A DNA stretch of 64,000 bases from G963663735 sp963663735. GTDB lineage: Bacteria; Acidobacteriota; UBA6911; RPQK01; JAPXNP01. A program made the position numbers and the translations under genes. Positions 35,619 to 43,407 of the stretch are shown here, in pieces. The stretch is from the NCBI GenBank assembly GCA_963663735.2, contig CAXXHN010000001.1, positions 992,001 through 1,056,000 of the forward strand, in the 5' to 3' direction. The notes under the pieces are model-generated. The model was not told where the DNA came from. It saw only the letters and a list, made by a program, of their open reading frames with translations, and did not search any database. Position 1 is the first letter of the stretch; each line of letters opens with the position of its first letter.

Positions 35619-36208
35619 GACGATACGAAGCTATCAAGAAAATTATTAGTCATCTGACAGATGAAATCGTCGTTTCCAATATTGGACATCCTTCCCAGGA
35701 GCTTTATCAGATCAATGATCGCCCCCAGAATTTCTACATGCTTGGCTCCATGGGCCTCGCGTCATCTATTGGCCTGGGCATTGCTATGTCTCAACTCCAA
35801 AAAGTTGTGGTGATTGAGGGCGAAGGGTCCGTCTTGATGAACCTGGGCGGCCTGGCCACAATCGGCATCAATCAGCCGAAAAACCTGTGTCTCTTTATCA
35901 TCGACAATGAAGCATACGGATCCACCGGATTTCAGCCTACGTTTACATCCAGGGGGCTCGACCTTGCCAAAATATGCCAGTCTTGTGAAATCACCAAGAC
36001 ACATCTGTGCCAAAATGAATTCGAATTTAATAAGATTCTCCCTGAAGTATTAGGCGATAATCCAGGCCCATTCTGCGTCATTATTAAGGCTTCTAAAGAG
36101 ATGCCTGATAATCTAAAGATAATTCCTTACAACCCTCAATTTATAAAAAACAGGGTTAAGAAATGTTTATCTTCTAAAGAAAATGATCAAAGTAATAAAT
36201 CCCTATAA
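35615..36208 (+). CDS. comE: Sulfopyruvate/phosphonopyruvate decarboxylase, beta (PP) subunit
   Basis: A 197-residue ThDP-binding PP domain. Recognisable family blocks are NIGHPSQELYQINDRPQNFYMLGSMG (split: residues 22-46) and LASSIGLG. The ThDP/Mg motif, normally GDGS followed about 25 residues later by N, reads GEGS (69-72) and IIDNEAYGSTG (Asp97-Asn98): Asp is replaced by Glu at the metal ligand, a conservative but unusual change. Start ATG 35615 overlaps comD, and its last 26 bases overlap the aldehyde dehydrogenase start, so the three are one translationally coupled unit. The active site forms between ComD and ComE. Confidence 0.87.
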   Translation: MRRYEAIKKIISHLTDEIVVSNIGHPSQELYQINDRPQNFYMLGSMGLASSIGLGIAMSQLQKVVVIEGEGSVLMNLGGLATIGINQPKNLCLFIIDNEAYGSTGFQPTFTSRGLDLAKICQSCEITKTHLCQNEFEFNKILPEVLGDNPGPFCVIIKASKEMPDNLKIIPYNPQFIKNRVKKCLSSKENDQSNKSL

Positions 36209-37538
36209 CTCTGAATTGATTGGAGAGATCGAACAAACTTCAGAAAACGAAGTGAACTCTCTAATTGACAAGGCAACATCGTCATTCAAAAACAGGGCCC
36301 TCCCGGCAATTGACAGACATAACATCCTGAAAAAGGCTGCTGAGCTTCTGGAAGGGAAGAAAGAAGAATTCGCAATATCAGTTTGCCGTGAAACTGGAAA
36401 GCCAATCAGGGAATGCAGGATTGAAGTTGCCCGTGCCTGTACATCATTGACCTGGTCGGCTCAGGAGGCCTTAAGAATTGATGGTTTGATCCAGTCGTGT
36501 GATGTCACGGAAAAACATTCCTTGAAAAAAGCTTATATCCACCGCGTTCCGTTAGGGGTGATTGCGGCAATTACGCCATTCAATTTTCCCCTGAATATTC
36601 CATCTCACAAAATCGGCCCGGCGCTCGCAGCTGGCAATGCCGTCATTATTAAAGCTTCCCCCAGGGCACCTATGTCCACAGCAGGACTTGTTGGTCTATT
36701 CCTCCAGGCAGGCCTGCCAGAGGGATTACTGCAAATTGTAAATGGCGGTTCTGAAGTAGCAGAAAAACTGGTTAGTGGAGATGTCCAGGCTGTTTCGTTT
36801 ACCGGAAGCAGCAGGGCAGGAAGCGAAATAGCAAAATGGGCAGCCGGGAAAAAAGTTGTCCTGGAACTGGGCGGGAATGATCCAATTGTAGTCATGGATG
36901 ATGCTGATCTGGAGTCCGCCGCCCAAACAATAGTCAGCCATAGATTCAGCTTTTCCGGGCAGCGATGCACTTCCTGTAAAAGAGTTTTCATTCATCAGTC
37001 AGTATATGAAGATCTGAAAAGTAACCTCATCAAGCTGATTGCACAGCTCAGGGTCGGTGACCCATTGGATGAAGGTACGGATATCGGCCCCTTAATCGAT
37101 GATGAGGCCGCAGATAATATCCAACAAAAAATTAAAGCGGCTGTAAAAAACGGGGCTGTTGTAATTACTGGAGGAACAAGGGAAAAAAGGTTTATCTATC
37201 CTGTTTTAATTGAGAATGTGAAGCAGGATGATCCGCTGGTACAGCAGGAGACTTTCGGCCCGGTTCTGCCTATTGCTAAATTCAATGACTTCCAGGAAGC
37301 AATTGAATTAGTAAACAGCACTCCTTATGGGCTTCAGTCAGCGATTTTCACAAACAGGATGGATATTATTAAAAAAGCCTTCCAGGAGTTTGAAGTCGGG
37401 GCTCTTATTGTCAATGGAGGTACAGGATTTAGAGTTGAATCTTTGCCATTTGGAGGTGTAAAGGAAAGCGGATTCGGACGCGAAGGCATCCGGTATGCTA
37501 TCAACGAATTTTCAACACTGAAGACGTTGATTATGTGA
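36183..37538 (+). CDS. Aldehyde dehydrogenase (sulfo-/phosphonoacetaldehyde dehydrogenase-like)
   Basis: A 451-residue NAD(P)-dependent aldehyde dehydrogenase. Catalytic residues are visible: Cys262 in SGQRCTSCKR, Glu228 in LELGGNDP, Asn134 in TPFNFP and Lys157 in VIIKAS. Its length and sequence resemble lactaldehyde and non-phosphorylating glyceraldehyde-3-phosphate dehydrogenases of the PhnY/MJ1411 kind. Directly after ComDE, whose product is an aldehyde, the likely reaction is oxidation of sulfoacetaldehyde or phosphonoacetaldehyde to the corresponding acetate. Start at 36183 lies inside the 3' end of comE (26-base overlap) with AAAGAAA upstream. Confidence 0.9.
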   Translation: MIKVINPYNSELIGEIEQTSENEVNSLIDKATSSFKNRALPAIDRHNILKKAAELLEGKKEEFAISVCRETGKPIRECRIEVARACTSLTWSAQEALRIDGLIQSCDVTEKHSLKKAYIHRVPLGVIAAITPFNFPLNIPSHKIGPALAAGNAVIIKASPRAPMSTAGLVGLFLQAGLPEGLLQIVNGGSEVAEKLVSGDVQAVSFTGSSRAGSEIAKWAAGKKVVLELGGNDPIVVMDDADLESAAQTIVSHRFSFSGQRCTSCKRVFIHQSVYEDLKSNLIKLIAQLRVGDPLDEGTDIGPLIDDEAADNIQQKIKAAVKNGAVVITGGTREKRFIYPVLIENVKQDDPLVQQETFGPVLPIAKFNDFQEAIELVNSTPYGLQSAIFTNRMDIIKKAFQEFEVGALIVNGGTGFRVESLPFGGVKESGFGREGIRYAINEFSTLKTLIM

Positions 37539-37592
37539 AAGGATTCAACGCATGATTAACTTGATTCTTGTGCGTATTTAAAGTGTACCAGC

Positions 37593-38765
37593 ATGTTCAA
37601 TATTCTTATTGTTGATGGTTTGAACCGGAGTGGGCTGGCCGTTGCCAGAGCTCTCAGAATGGCCGGCAGCCACAATATCCACGCAGTTGCACCTTCCGAA
37701 AGGTTCCGTAGTTTTTTTCGTAACCAGCTCAAATCCAATTGTATAAACAAGATACATTTTGCGGAAAATGAATTTTACGAACCTCCCTTCATTGATGAAC
37801 TCCGCCGGATAATAATCCAGAACAAAATTGCCGCGTTAATACCAATTGGACAGGCGGCCGCCGTATCTATATCAAGGGCAAAACCTGAATTAAATAAATA
37901 TTGCAGAGTTCTTATCGAAGACTTTAAAAAAATAATCCTCTTTCATGACAAAGAGCTGACTATAAACATCGCAAAAAAACTGGAGATCCCTCATCCCTTT
38001 ACAATGATTCCGCGAAACCTGCATGAACTGAGCGCGTATGCTGCCAACGCATCGTACCCTGCTGTAATTAAAGCAAGAAAAGGAATGGGCGGTACCGGGG
38101 TTTCGTATGCTGCAGACAGTGAAGAACTTCTGGACTTATACAAAAAGTATTCTGAACAATCCCTGCATGAAGATGGATTTATCAATGACAGTTCCCATCC
38201 TTTGATCCAGGAATTTATACCTGGTGAACTCCATGATGCCCTGGTTTTCTGTGTAGATGGGGAAGTCAAAACAGGCCTCACTCAAAAGCGTATTGTTACC
38301 AGGCCCCTCACAGGGGGAATAGGTGTTGTGAACATCACCACCCGTGACAACAGGTTAATTGAATACGCAAAAAAACTTTCCCGGCACACAAACTGGAACG
38401 GAGTCTTAATGCTTGACTTCAAAATTGACAGCCGTGACGGAATGCCCAGGCTTATGGAAGTCAATCCCAGATTCTGGGGGACAACCTGGCTGTCCATATG
38501 TGCGGGACTTAACTTTCCTCACTACCTTGTCTCCGCGGCTTTATCAAAGCCTATAGAGTATCCGGAGGAATATAAAATTGGATTAACCTGCCGCTGGATC
38601 ATGGATGAATTTGCCGGAATTTTCGATTCGCCCAGGAATTTTTCAGCTGTGACAGGCCGAATAAAGGGGTTTATCTCAAGGTTCAATGAAAAAAACTGTG
38701 TTTTTGATGTCCTCCCATCAGATATCAAACCAACGATTTCAGAAATATTGACTGCCCGGTTTTAG
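37593..38765 (+). CDS. ATP-grasp ligase
   Basis: A 390-residue ATP-grasp protein. The N-terminal preATP-grasp part is MFNILIVDGLNRSGLAVARAL; the ATP-grasp core shows FTMIPRNLHEL, YPAVIKARKGMGGTGVSYA (phosphate loop), LIQEFIPGE, and MEVNPRFWGT with the metal-binding Glu and Asn. Such enzymes join a carboxylate to an amine or thiol through an acyl-phosphate, as in carbamoyl-phosphate synthase-like and polysaccharide-decorating ligases. Coming 54 bases after the dehydrogenase, it could activate the sulfoacetate or phosphonoacetate that the upstream genes would produce and couple it to an amine. No ribosome binding site is evident at the ATG; a nine-codon frame with AGGA at 37552-37581 lies in the gap and might couple translation. 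Confidence 0.85.
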   Translation: MFNILIVDGLNRSGLAVARALRMAGSHNIHAVAPSERFRSFFRNQLKSNCINKIHFAENEFYEPPFIDELRRIIIQNKIAALIPIGQAAAVSISRAKPELNKYCRVLIEDFKKIILFHDKELTINIAKKLEIPHPFTMIPRNLHELSAYAANASYPAVIKARKGMGGTGVSYAADSEELLDLYKKYSEQSLHEDGFINDSSHPLIQEFIPGELHDALVFCVDGEVKTGLTQKRIVTRPLTGGIGVVNITTRDNRLIEYAKKLSRHTNWNGVLMLDFKIDSRDGMPRLMEVNPRFWGTTWLSICAGLNFPHYLVSAALSKPIEYPEEYKIGLTCRWIMDEFAGIFDSPRNFSAVTGRIKGFISRFNEKNCVFDVLPSDIKPTISEILTARF

Positions 38766-38815
38766 AGTGCTTACGGTCTCAGATTATCCGGGACTGGCCC
38801 TCCTTTTCATAAAGG

Positions 38816-39529
38816 TCACTGGACCCTGCCCAAACCCTGGATCCGTAATTTGACCAGGCCGACTACAATCCTGGAAATTGCCGCAAAGCTGAGGCGATCC
38901 GTATTGCAGATCAGATCGTAAAGAAGCGGGTCCGAAATATCCTGGTGGAAATGAACCTTGATAAGCTTGGCTCGGTCCCGGTCCTGCTGTAAGACTATTC
39001 TCCGGGGATCCTTACGGCCTTCCGCCCTGACCCGTTCAACCCGTGATTGAAGGGAAGCGTTCAGCCGGACATGGATCCCAAGGGGAAGTGACTCGGTGAC
39101 GCAGCATCCGCCCCGGCCGACAATAATTACTTTTCCAAATGTCGCCAGGGTCCTGATCACTTCAAACAGTTCTTTGTATACTAATGTCTTCTGGGAAGGC
39201 TCTCCGAGCAGGCTGTAAACCAAGGCCTGTACTTCAGAATAGTACTCCTCCGAAAGCAGGTCTCGAACTGACCGGTTCAGATCAGTTTCCGCGACCAGTT
39301 TCTCACACAATGCGCGGTCAAGAACCTGCCACCCGCGAAAAATATCATCTCCCTGTCCGGCGAAGGCTTTCAGAAGCGCTTCCGCGAGGCAGTATCCGCC
39401 AGCATCGCATTCCCGGGAAATAGTAATGAAAGGATAAAGGCCCTCCTTCGGCAGCTGTTGCGAGGAATGGAATTCTGTATAGCTGTTAGCTTTCAGAAAA
39501 CCCCTTATTTCTTTGCAGATATCGACCAT
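38816..39529 (-). CDS. Cytidylate kinase-like family protein
   Basis: A 237-residue P-loop-like protein of the cytidylate-kinase-2 family (PF13189). The N-terminal ITISRECDAGGYCLAEALLKAF is the family's nucleotide-binding region (usual form ITISREYGSGG), and VIIVGRGGCCV and VRLNASLQSRVERV follow as in nucleotide kinases. It is longer than true CMP kinase and lacks its NMP-binding details, so the substrate is unknown. The ATG at 39529 follows GGAGG at five bases, ruling out the in-frame TTG four codons upstream. It lies next to a DUF299 kinase regulator gene on the same strand. Confidence 0.85.
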   Translation of the reverse strand: MVDICKEIRGFLKANSYTEFHSSQQLPKEGLYPFITISRECDAGGYCLAEALLKAFAGQGDDIFRGWQVLDRALCEKLVAETDLNRSVRDLLSEEYYSEVQALVYSLLGEPSQKTLVYKELFEVIRTLATFGKVIIVGRGGCCVTESLPLGIHVRLNASLQSRVERVRAEGRKDPRRIVLQQDRDRAKLIKVHFHQDISDPLLYDLICNTDRLSFAAISRIVVGLVKLRIQGLGRVQ

Positions 39530-39765
39530 GACAACCTCCAAAGGGTTATTAGGTCACTTTCAAGGGGATAGGCCCGGCTTGGGACATGCCCCTGACATGT
39601 TTATTCTAGACCCGCTTCCCGGGGACAGTCAATGAATATCGATACTCCGGAATCTAAACTGATTAAAAGCCCGGATCGGGCAATACAGAGCTCCATATCA
39701 AGGGGGAACTCATCCAGGATGAAATCCAAAGCCGGTGATATCCTGATTATGGGCTGGTGATAACC

Positions 39766-40608
39766 CTAGGTTCTCAGTTTACGGTGAATCAGCCGGAGAA
39801 TTTCCTCAGCGCTGGTTTCGATTGGTTTTCCGGTTACGTCAACAATGGGAATGCCGCGACGCTTCAGTAATTTTTCAACTTCCTCCGTCTCCTCAAATAC
39901 CTTGACCGGATTGACATATTCAGAATCTTTACCCGTTAAACCCAAATGCCTCTGCCTGTGTTCCCGATGCTCGATCAGTTCACTTGGAGCAATGGTCAGG
40001 CCAACTACCCTGCGCATATCCAGCCTGAACAAACCTTCCCTGGGCGGGATTCCGGCAACCAGGGGAACGTTGGCTATCTTCCAGCCCAATACAGAGAGAT
40101 ACAGGCTGACCGGAGTTTTGCCCACCCTTGAAGCTCCCAACAGTACTATTTCGGCTTCGGGCCATCCTTCAGGATGTTTTCCGTCATCGTGGGCGAGGGT
40201 ATAATCCATGGCACTGATCCGGTCGAAATAAGAGCGAAAAAGCTGGCGGTACAAACCAGGCATACCAAGGGGTTCCTGCCCCAGTTTCCTGCCCATTGCT
40301 TCCATGAGGGGGCCCATCAGGTCGATGGCAGTCAGGTTCAGTTCCCCGGCATAGTCGATTGCTGCCTGGCGCAGCTTCGGATCCACAAATGAATGAGCGA
40401 CTATTGCTCCTTCTTTGACCGCATCCTGAAAAATCTGCCTGACCTTCTTCCTGGTAGACACCTTGGGAAACAGTTCAATCCCTATTTTCGCCTCCTGGAA
40501 CTGGGCCGATACCGTCCGGGCCAGTTGTTCGCCCGAGGCCCCTACTCCTCCAGATATGACATAAAGCGTCAAGGACTGCGGTTCTGCCTGGCTCTGCTTT
40601 TCTTCCAT
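39766..40608 (-). CDS. ppsR: Pyruvate, water dikinase regulatory protein (DUF299 kinase/pyrophosphorylase)
   Basis: A 280-residue bifunctional serine/threonine kinase and phosphorylase of the PSRP/DUF299 family. Using ADP it inactivates PEP synthase (or PPDK) by phosphorylating the catalytic loop threonine and reverses this with phosphate. The conserved P-loop GASRVGKTPVSLYL (from residue 158) and the N-terminal LYVISGGVGASGEQLAR (usual VSDGTGETA) are visible; GIPPREGLF is also typical. The N-terminal variant SGGVGAS for SDGTGE is a little unusual. ATG 40608 follows GGAGGG at eight bases. It implies a regulated PEP synthase or PPDK elsewhere in the genome and a gluconeogenic switch. Confidence 0.88.
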   Translation of the reverse strand: MEEKQSQAEPQSLTLYVISGGVGASGEQLARTVSAQFQEAKIGIELFPKVSTRKKVRQIFQDAVKEGAIVAHSFVDPKLRQAAIDYAGELNLTAIDLMGPLMEAMGRKLGQEPLGMPGLYRQLFRSYFDRISAMDYTLAHDDGKHPEGWPEAEIVLLGASRVGKTPVSLYLSVLGWKIANVPLVAGIPPREGLFRLDMRRVVGLTIAPSELIEHREHRQRHLGLTGKDSEYVNPVKVFEETEEVEKLLKRRGIPIVDVTGKPIETSAEEILRLIHRKLRT

Positions 40609-40979
40609 AGGATTGACCCTCCACCCGGAAAATAAAATTGCCGATAGAGTAATTATACTCACGAGGGGCCGAATAGTCTTGATTGGTTTTTGGGCGTTTC
40701 AGTTTACAGGTGCCAGGTGGGCCCAGGAAAAAACGATTGACCGATTCAGCAGAATGCACCCAACCCGGATACAGAAAAGCGAATGCGGACTAATCGGGGG
40801 TAAGGAGCAGAGACTGATCCAAACCGGGATTATCCAGGTAAGAATTCATATTGAAGCAGAGCAAAAATCAGGTTCATTAAAGAAAGGGACCGGGATTAGA
40901 AAATCTTCACCCGATCCCTTTCAACGGAGACAACTCCACACAGAAACAAGACACCTTTAGAGAAATAAACGGTGAGGAC
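40609..40979. other. 370-base gap
   Basis: Holds the promoter side of the ppsR gene and, at 40883-40923, the terminator of the next minus-strand gene. A 115-codon plus-strand frame is AT/Arg-rich in the manner of a shadow frame and has no binding site. Nothing else is apparent. Confidence 0.5.
40883..40923 (-). terminator. Hairpin terminator after secreted beta protein
   Basis: AAAGGGA-C-CGGG (40883-40894) pairs with CCCG-A-TCCCTTT (40912-40923) with one mismatch, and the minus strand continues with CTTTAATG. It lies about 57 bases past the stop at 40980. Confidence 0.55.
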
Positions 40980-41387
40980 CTACCTCCCTGAACTTTTTTT
41001 CTCAGGTACCACATCAATGACCAAAATCTCGGTGGTTCCAATAAACACCGTACCATCTTTAAGCAGGCCGGTTAGGACCAGGGAATTGTATTCATCAATT
41101 CTCAGGCCCTCCAGGGTTTTAAGTTCGTCTATTAAAAACTTTGCTACAAAATAACCCCGGTTATCAACTTTCCAGCTGTTGATATCAATGCCATTGAGCT
41201 CCACACCTCCGGCTACTACATCTCCATAGGGAAGATTAGTGTGAACAGTGACAACATTCCCGCTATTCTGAATGTTCAGGACATTAGGAGCCACTTCGAT
41301 TTCGACTTCCAGAATTCCGGCCATGCCTGGAGCAAAAAACATCAGCGCTACCAATAAAACAACAGAGACTAAAACCAAACGAGACAT
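40980..41387 (-). CDS. Small secreted beta-rich protein
   Basis: A 135-residue protein with a signal peptide (MSRLVLVSVVLLVALMFFAPGMAG). The mature part, VEIEVAPNVLNIQNSGNVVTVHTNLPYGDVVAGGVELNG, resembles a beta-sandwich module often seen in exported proteins (pattern xPxxLNxxSxGxxVTVxxxLP, then xxLNG), found beside dockerin and PKD domains; it is not catalytic as far as known. The C-terminal half (DELKTLEGL... LTGLLKDGTVFIGT) completes the fold. GGAGAAAG lies ahead of the ATG. It has its own terminator, so it is monocistronic. Function is unknown. Confidence 0.75.
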   Translation of the reverse strand: MSRLVLVSVVLLVALMFFAPGMAGILEVEIEVAPNVLNIQNSGNVVTVHTNLPYGDVVAGGVELNGIDINSWKVDNRGYFVAKFLIDELKTLEGLRIDEYNSLVLTGLLKDGTVFIGTTEILVIDVVPEKKSSGR

Positions 41388-41697
41388 TGGGCTTTCTCCT
41401 TGAAAATAATCAGCGGTTTATTTACATCCTGGCTTCGCGATCAAACCATCGGACACTCATTCATGAATCTATTGAATGATTAATATAATTTTAAAAACCT
41501 GATTCTGATACACCACATTCTCTCCTGAAAGTGTATGTTGAGTCTGTATCCTCCGTCACAACCTTTCATTTTTCCTGGAATCCAGGAAATCAGAGGCTTA
41601 AAAAAGTAAATTAATTGAGGGAAAGATGATTGGTGGAAGCGAGCTAAGGTCCAATTCAAATCCTTAGGCTTCATCACACCTGTGAAGGGAAGGGGAT
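41388..41697. other. 310-base gap
   Basis: Contains an eight-bp stem TTTCCTGG-AAT-CCAGGAAA near 41572 that might end the exonuclease transcript, and AT-rich sequence near 41470-41505 suited to a promoter for the secreted protein. A 65-codon minus-strand frame has no binding site. No gene seen. Confidence 0.4.
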
Positions 41698-42453
41698 TCA
41701 GGAAAAAAGCGACTCCTGTTCCTGGATGCCATATTCATCACTCAAGAAATTCCGGCGTTCCGGAGACAGCGAATTCCATTTGCGCCGTCTTGTTTTGATA
41801 TCGGCCTTCAGGTAGGAAGCCATCCATTCCTCCCACTCATCCACATAGGTACCATATAGATAATCCCCGGCTTCACCGGCCCTTCCCATTTCATACTTTG
41901 TCCTTACTGGCAGGGCATTCATCACTGTAGCAAAATAGGGCAACCCGGTCTTTTTATCAATTTTCGACAGCAGTTCATAGAGGCAGGCTACGTCATCATA
42001 GGCGGAATGGGCCCGGGTTGGGATAATTTTGTGATGAGCCAGAATTGTCTGGAGTTGTTTATTTTCACATCCGGTTGCGATCCAGTTTATAGACCGCATG
42101 GAGCAGTGCCACTCTTTATCGCTGAATTCAGGGTAGGAATAAAATAAAAATCTTCGATCAAAAACAGCATTATGGGCCACCAGAAATTCAGCTCGCTGAA
42201 GGAGCTCCCTTACTTTTCCCTGATCTATAGACTTCCCTTTCAGTTTTTCCTTGGTCAGGCCGTGGATAGCAGTAGCCTCGGGATCTATTTCAAAGGCTGG
42301 TTCCTGGTATCCCTGGTAGTAGTCATCCTTACGCAGAAACCGTCCGGTTTCTCGGTCAAAAGTAAAAAGTAAAACTGCTATTTCAACAATTTCATCATTC
42401 CGGGAAATTCCTGTAGTCTCGACATCAACAATCGCAGCCTGGCCAGTTTCCAT
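41698..42453 (-). CDS. DEDDh 3'-5' exonuclease (DnaQ/ExoX-like)
   Basis: A 251-residue exonuclease of the DnaQ superfamily. The motifs are in order: Exo I VDVETTG (Asp10, Glu12), Exo II VAHNAVFDRRF (Asp near residue 100) and Exo III HSAYDDVACLYEL with the His of the DEDDh subclass. AIHGLTKEKLKG is the usual segment between Exo I and II. It has a C-terminal tail of about 70 residues rich in Trp and Arg (KTRRRKWNSLSPERRNFLSDEYG) that is not part of the exonuclease fold. GGAGG lies before ATG 42453. It may serve DNA repair or proofreading; it is too short to be a polymerase fusion. Confidence 0.9.
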   Translation of the reverse strand: METGQAAIVDVETTGISRNDEIVEIAVLLFTFDRETGRFLRKDDYYQGYQEPAFEIDPEATAIHGLTKEKLKGKSIDQGKVRELLQRAEFLVAHNAVFDRRFLFYSYPEFSDKEWHCSMRSINWIATGCENKQLQTILAHHKIIPTRAHSAYDDVACLYELLSKIDKKTGLPYFATVMNALPVRTKYEMGRAGEAGDYLYGTYVDEWEEWMASYLKADIKTRRRKWNSLSPERRNFLSDEYGIQEQESLFS

Positions 42454-42718
42454 TCGTCCGCCTCCGGTTATAAACCCATCCTTCAGAAATGTCTCTGCCC
42501 TTATTCTAGGACCTTAAGCAGACAAAAAAGAACCGGGGGCCAGGGCTGGAAGCAACTTCCATCGTCCTAGGGGCTTTCTTTGTTGCTTCATGACCTGGAT
42601 CCTCTCCCGAATTGCTGTCAAATAATCTCAGTGGTATTATCTTTATATAAATCTCCGATCCGACCTTTACTGAATTTCCATGGGAATAGGCTTCCCAATT
42701 ACATTGGCGCAGAGAATT

Positions 42719-43309
42719 ATGACAAAAGACTCTATTTATAAAAGAAGAATCTTCTATGAATTCTTATCCCTGCCCAGGACAATTGGAACTGTAACCCCTT
42801 GTTCTGAAAATCTGGCCAAGGAAATGGTCAAACCAATTAGCTTCTCTTCGGCATCTGTTATTGTTGAATACGGCCCTGGAACAGGAGTCTTCACCAAAAA
42901 AATCCTGGACATGAAAAAGAAGGAAACACTCTTTTTCGCTCTTGAACTGAATCAGGAAATGTTCACACTCATGAAACACAGGTTCCCCGGTGTTGAGGTG
43001 CATAGGAGTTCGGCATCAGAAGTGGATATACACCTTAAAAATGCTGGAGCCGAACATGTAGATGCCATTGTCAGTGGGTTGCCCTGGGCAGGATTTTCGG
43101 ACAATATTCAGGACGAAATTTTAGAAAAAACACTACTGGTTTTACCGGAAGGAGGTATTTTTATAACCTTTGCCTATTTGCACGGCCTGGTTTTGCCGGG
43201 AGGCATTAAGTTCAAAAAGAAAATTAAAAATCTATTCTCACAAGTGACAATAAGTCCGGTCGTCTGGAAAAACATCCCTCCCGCTATTGTCTACACCTGC
43301 ACAAAGTAA
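42719..43309 (+). CDS. Phospholipid N-methyltransferase-like SAM methyltransferase
   Basis: A 196-residue class I SAM-dependent methyltransferase. Motif I is IVEYGPGTGVFTKKIL. The N-terminal block RRIFYEFLSLPRTIGTVTPCSENLAKEMV corresponds to the PmtA-type phospholipid N-methyltransferases (and distantly rRNA adenine dimethyltransferases), with the post-I acidic FALELNQEM and VSGLPWAGF as the motif IV region. It would methylate phosphatidylethanolamine or ornithine lipid, though a different target is possible. An ATG 13 codons upstream (42680) is in frame; 42719 starts more naturally and has AGAG upstream. It is divergent from the exonuclease and monocistronic. Confidence 0.75.
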   Translation: MTKDSIYKRRIFYEFLSLPRTIGTVTPCSENLAKEMVKPISFSSASVIVEYGPGTGVFTKKILDMKKKETLFFALELNQEMFTLMKHRFPGVEVHRSSASEVDIHLKNAGAEHVDAIVSGLPWAGFSDNIQDEILEKTLLVLPEGGIFITFAYLHGLVLPGGIKFKKKIKNLFSQVTISPVVWKNIPPAIVYTCTK

Positions 43310-43407
43310 ACCAGGCAAATTGCAGTTTCCCTTACACCCTGCTATTTCTCTGGAATCTATCAATAGATTCAGAGCCTCACATGTTAAAAGACTAACCTCC
43401 CCAAAAA

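Noticed and set aside
37552..37581. Nine-codon frame with AGGA before ATP-grasp
   Set aside because: MINLILVRI-stop may only be chance sequence between two genes; too short to support a peptide, though it could aid translation coupling.
39632..39760. 42-codon plus-strand frame between cytidylate-kinase-like gene and ppsR
   Set aside because: GGGGA upstream is weak, no homology is recognisable, and an open frame of this size is expected by chance.
40613..40960. 115-codon plus-strand frame
   Set aside because: No binding site, overlaps the ppsR start region and a terminator; looks like a chance frame.
41480..41677. 65-codon minus-strand frame
   Set aside because: No binding site and unusual composition in an otherwise empty gap.
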